Of a stretch of DNA of 64,000 bases, positions 62,214 to 64,000 are shown piece by piece; positions within the stretch are counted from its first letter, which is position 1; each line of letters opens with the position of its first letter. The notes under the pieces are model-generated. The model did not search any database. It was given only the letters and a program-made list of their open reading frames with translations, and was not told where the DNA came from. The stretch covers positions 868,001 to 932,000 of the forward strand of contig NZ_RCCK01000011.1 of NCBI RefSeq assembly GCF_003664035.1. The letters are read 5' to 3'. This DNA comes from Pedobacter alluvionis (GTDB taxonomy: Bacteria; Bacteroidota; Bacteroidia; Sphingobacteriales; Sphingobacteriaceae). The position numbers and the translations under genes were made by a program.

Positions 62214-62339
62214 TGTCATCCTGAGCGTAGCGAAGGATCTTTAACCGAAGAAATACAGTACCCAAACGATCGATCGAATCAAGTTCCCATAAGATTATTT
62301 CTAACAAAAGAAAGATTCTTCACTGCGTTCAGAATGACA
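62214..62339. repeat. TIR-bounded repeat, copy 3
   Basis: It starts TGTCATCCTGAGCG, contains AACGATCGATC and ends TTCAGAATGACA. It lies 27 bp after the GIY-YIG gene. Confidence 0.8.
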
Positions 62340-62355
62340 AAGTAATTTTCTTCAC

Positions 62356-62482
62356 TGTTATCCTGAGCGCAGTGAAGGATCTAAAACCTATGGAACACAA
62401 CACCTAAACTATCGATCTAATCAAGCTCCCTTAAAGATTACTTTTAATAAAAGAAAGATTCTTCACTGCGTTCAGAATGACA
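62356..62482. repeat. TIR-bounded repeat, copy 4
   Basis: It starts TGTTATCCTGAGCG, contains AACTATCGATC in the centre and ends TTCAGAATGACA. It lies 16 bp after copy 3 and just upstream of crtI. Confidence 0.8.
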
Positions 62483-62537
62483 AAACAGAATGACAAAAAA
62501 CCAAAACAAAACGCAATAAAATTCCTTTATTTACATC

Positions 62538-64000
62538 ATGGAGAAAAAACCCACGGTTACTATTATAGGTGCCGGTTTTGCAGGCCTGGCTGCGGCAGCT
62601 TTATTGGCCAAAGATGGTTGTGATGTTACTGTTATCGAAAAAAACGAAATGGCCGGTGGCAGGGCCAGAACCTGGCAAAAAGACGGCTTTCTTTTCGATA
62701 TGGGTCCGAGCTGGTATTGGATGCCGGATGTTTTCGAAAACTACTACCAGATCTTTGATAAAACAGCGGCCGATTTTTATGAACTGAAAAGACTAAGTCC
62801 TTCTTACCGCATTTATTTTGGCAAAAATGACACTATTGATGTTCCAGCAACATTAGATGACCTATATGCTTTATTTGAAAAACTAGAGCCCAGCAGCAGC
62901 GACAACCTAAAACATTTCCTCGATCAGGCGAAGTATAAATACGATGTAGGCATGAACGAATATGTTTTCAAACCCTCGCATAGTGTAATGGAATATTTCG
63001 ACCCACGTTTAGCTGTTAGCGGAATCAAACTACAGCTTTTGGGCAATATGCGCAAGCACGTACACCAGTTGTTCAAAAACGAGCGTTTAAGGAAACTGTT
63101 AGAATTCCCAGTTCTATTTTTAGGTGCTACACCACAAAACACACCCGCATTATATAGCCTGATGAACTATGCCGATCTGGTATTAGGTACCTGGTACCCT
63201 ATGGGCGGCATGCACAAAATTGTAACCGCCATGCAGCAAATTGCAGAAAGCGAAGGGGTGAAATTTATTTTCGATACAGAAGTAACCAAAATTGAAGTAA
63301 AAAACAACCTTGCAGAATACGTAATTACGGATAAAGGAAACTTTAAAAGCGATTTCGTGGTAGGTAATGCAGATTATCAGCACATCGATCAACATCTTTT
63401 TGATCAACCTTACCGTAACTACAGTAAAAAATATTGGGATGAGAGAACAATGGCACCTTCCTGTCTATTATTCTATATCGGCCTAAATAAAAAACTAGAC
63501 AATATATTACACCATAACTTATTCTTCGACGAGAATTTTGATCAACATGCTGCAGAAATCTATACTGATCCACAATGGCCAACAAAACCATTGTTTTATG
63601 CCTGCTGTCCGTCGGTTACCGATCCCGGCGTAGCGCCAGAGGGTTGCGAAAACCTTTTCTTTTTGGTTCCGCTTGCACCTGATTTGGAAGATAGCGAAAG
63701 CAAGAGGGAAGAATATTTTAATTTATTGTTAAACCGCTTCAAAAATTTAACTGGAAACGATATTAATGGTAACATTCTGTTTAAACGGAGTTACGCCATG
63801 AACGATTTTATTGAAGATTACCATGCTTTTAAAGGAAATGCGTATGGATTAGCAAACACTTTGAAACAGACTGCTTTCTTAAAACCCAAAATGAAAAGTA
63901 AGGTAACAAATTTTTTATACACCGGACAATTAACCGTTCCTGGCCCCGGAGTGCCACCTGCAATCATATCCGGGCAAGTGGTAGCAAAAGAAATAAAAAA
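62538..64000 (+). CDS. crtI: Phytoene desaturase CrtI (partial, cut by window end)
   Basis: The frame starts at 62538 (MEKKPTVTIIGAGFAGLAAA) and is open to the last base (487 codons). The FAD-binding motif GAGFAGLAAAALLAKDGCDV and NEMAGGRARTW are typical. The C-terminal FAD signature GPGVPPAIISGQVVAKEI is seen near the end, so only a few codons are missing. It converts phytoene to lycopene, the substrate of the nearby cyclase. Four repeats lie upstream. Confidence 0.93.
   Translation, partial: MEKKPTVTIIGAGFAGLAAAALLAKDGCDVTVIEKNEMAGGRARTWQKDGFLFDMGPSWYWMPDVFENYYQIFDKTAADFYELKRLSPSYRIYFGKNDTIDVPATLDDLYALFEKLEPSSSDNLKHFLDQAKYKYDVGMNEYVFKPSHSVMEYFDPRLAVSGIKLQLLGNMRKHVHQLFKNERLRKLLEFPVLFLGATPQNTPALYSLMNYADLVLGTWYPMGGMHKIVTAMQQIAESEGVKFIFDTEVTKIEVKNNLAEYVITDKGNFKSDFVVGNADYQHIDQHLFDQPYRNYSKKYWDERTMAPSCLLFYIGLNKKLDNILHHNLFFDENFDQHAAEIYTDPQWPTKPLFYACCPSVTDPGVAPEGCENLFFLVPLAPDLEDSESKREEYFNLLLNRFKNLTGNDINGNILFKRSYAMNDFIEDYHAFKGNAYGLANTLKQTAFLKPKMKSKVTNFLYTGQLTVPGPGVPPAIISGQVVAKEIK

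Noticed and set aside
62569-62787. 72-codon plus-strand frame at the start of crtI
   Set aside because: It is an out-of-frame shadow of crtI, which starts at 62538.
1-64000. CRISPR array or rRNA operon
   Set aside because: No regularly spaced direct repeats and no rRNA-like sequence were seen.

Overview
The window comes from a Bacteroidota genome, most likely Sphingobacteriaceae (Pedobacter or Mucilaginibacter type). The evidence is the AT-rich composition, SusC/SusD genes, Bacteroidetes-type Tra proteins (TraE/F/G/J/K/M), RteC, DUF6520 and Hc1 proteins, and occasional TAnnTTTG promoter boxes. Two parts can be separated. Bases 1 to about 58,380 lie inside an integrative and conjugative element (ICE) whose left end is outside the window. 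Bases from about 58,380 to 64,000 look like ordinary chromosome. The junction falls at a minus-strand tRNA-Asn(GTT) gene, and the 3' end of a large serine recombinase gene runs into that tRNA gene.

ICE layout, left to right. (1) 0.05-2.4 kb: an HNH-like protein and a DUF3800-like protein, a possible defence pair. (2) 3-9.4 kb: a small unknown protein, a lipoprotein, a LigD-type ATP-dependent DNA ligase, a DUF3606 protein and a dnaE2-like/dinB pair, which form a DNA repair and mutagenesis module. (3) 9.7-12.7 kb: an accessory operon with a DUF932 protein. (4) 12.7-13.2 kb: a gene-free stretch with a long imperfect hairpin. (5) 13.2-15.7 kb: a plus-strand three-gene cassette with DUF4145/HEPN-like and HEPN-motif proteins. 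(6) 27.2 down to 15.7 kb: one long tra operon encoding the mating channel (traE, F, G, three VirB5-like paralogues, J, K, L, M, two DUF3945-like proteins and an Hc1 histone-like protein), with an rteC-like regulator upstream. (7) 28.6-38.1 kb: cargo made of a Crp/Fnr-like regulator, a MauE-like membrane protein with a small secreted DUF6520 protein, and a convergent SusC/SusD/TlpA-like operon. (8) 38.1-44.6 kb: structured intergenic DNA, HTH regulators, a gene with an apparent -1 frameshift, and a five-gene operon holding a nucleotidyltransferase-HEPN-like protein and three tandem paralogues. (9) 44.7-50.0 kb: the mobilisation module (coupling protein, relaxase, MobA-like protein, a palindrome-rich oriT candidate). 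(10) 50.3-55.9 kb: a type I restriction-modification operon with a half-size HsdS. (11) 56.6-58.4 kb: a small coupled ORF and the serine recombinase.

The strongest unexplained signal is a 24-bp motif, TRACA-N5-TTGGGTAG-N-TGTYA. It occurs three times, once before each of the tra operon, the mob operon and the recombinase operon. It looks like a shared operator that coordinates excision, DNA processing and mating-channel synthesis. RteC is the leading candidate binder.

The chromosomal part holds a PfkB-family kinase, a cytochrome b5-like protein, a lycopene cyclase, a GIY-YIG nuclease lying between copies of a repeat with terminal inverted repeats, and the start of crtI (phytoene desaturase), which runs off the end. 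No CRISPR array or rRNA gene was seen. All family calls come from reading the protein sequences; no database search was run.
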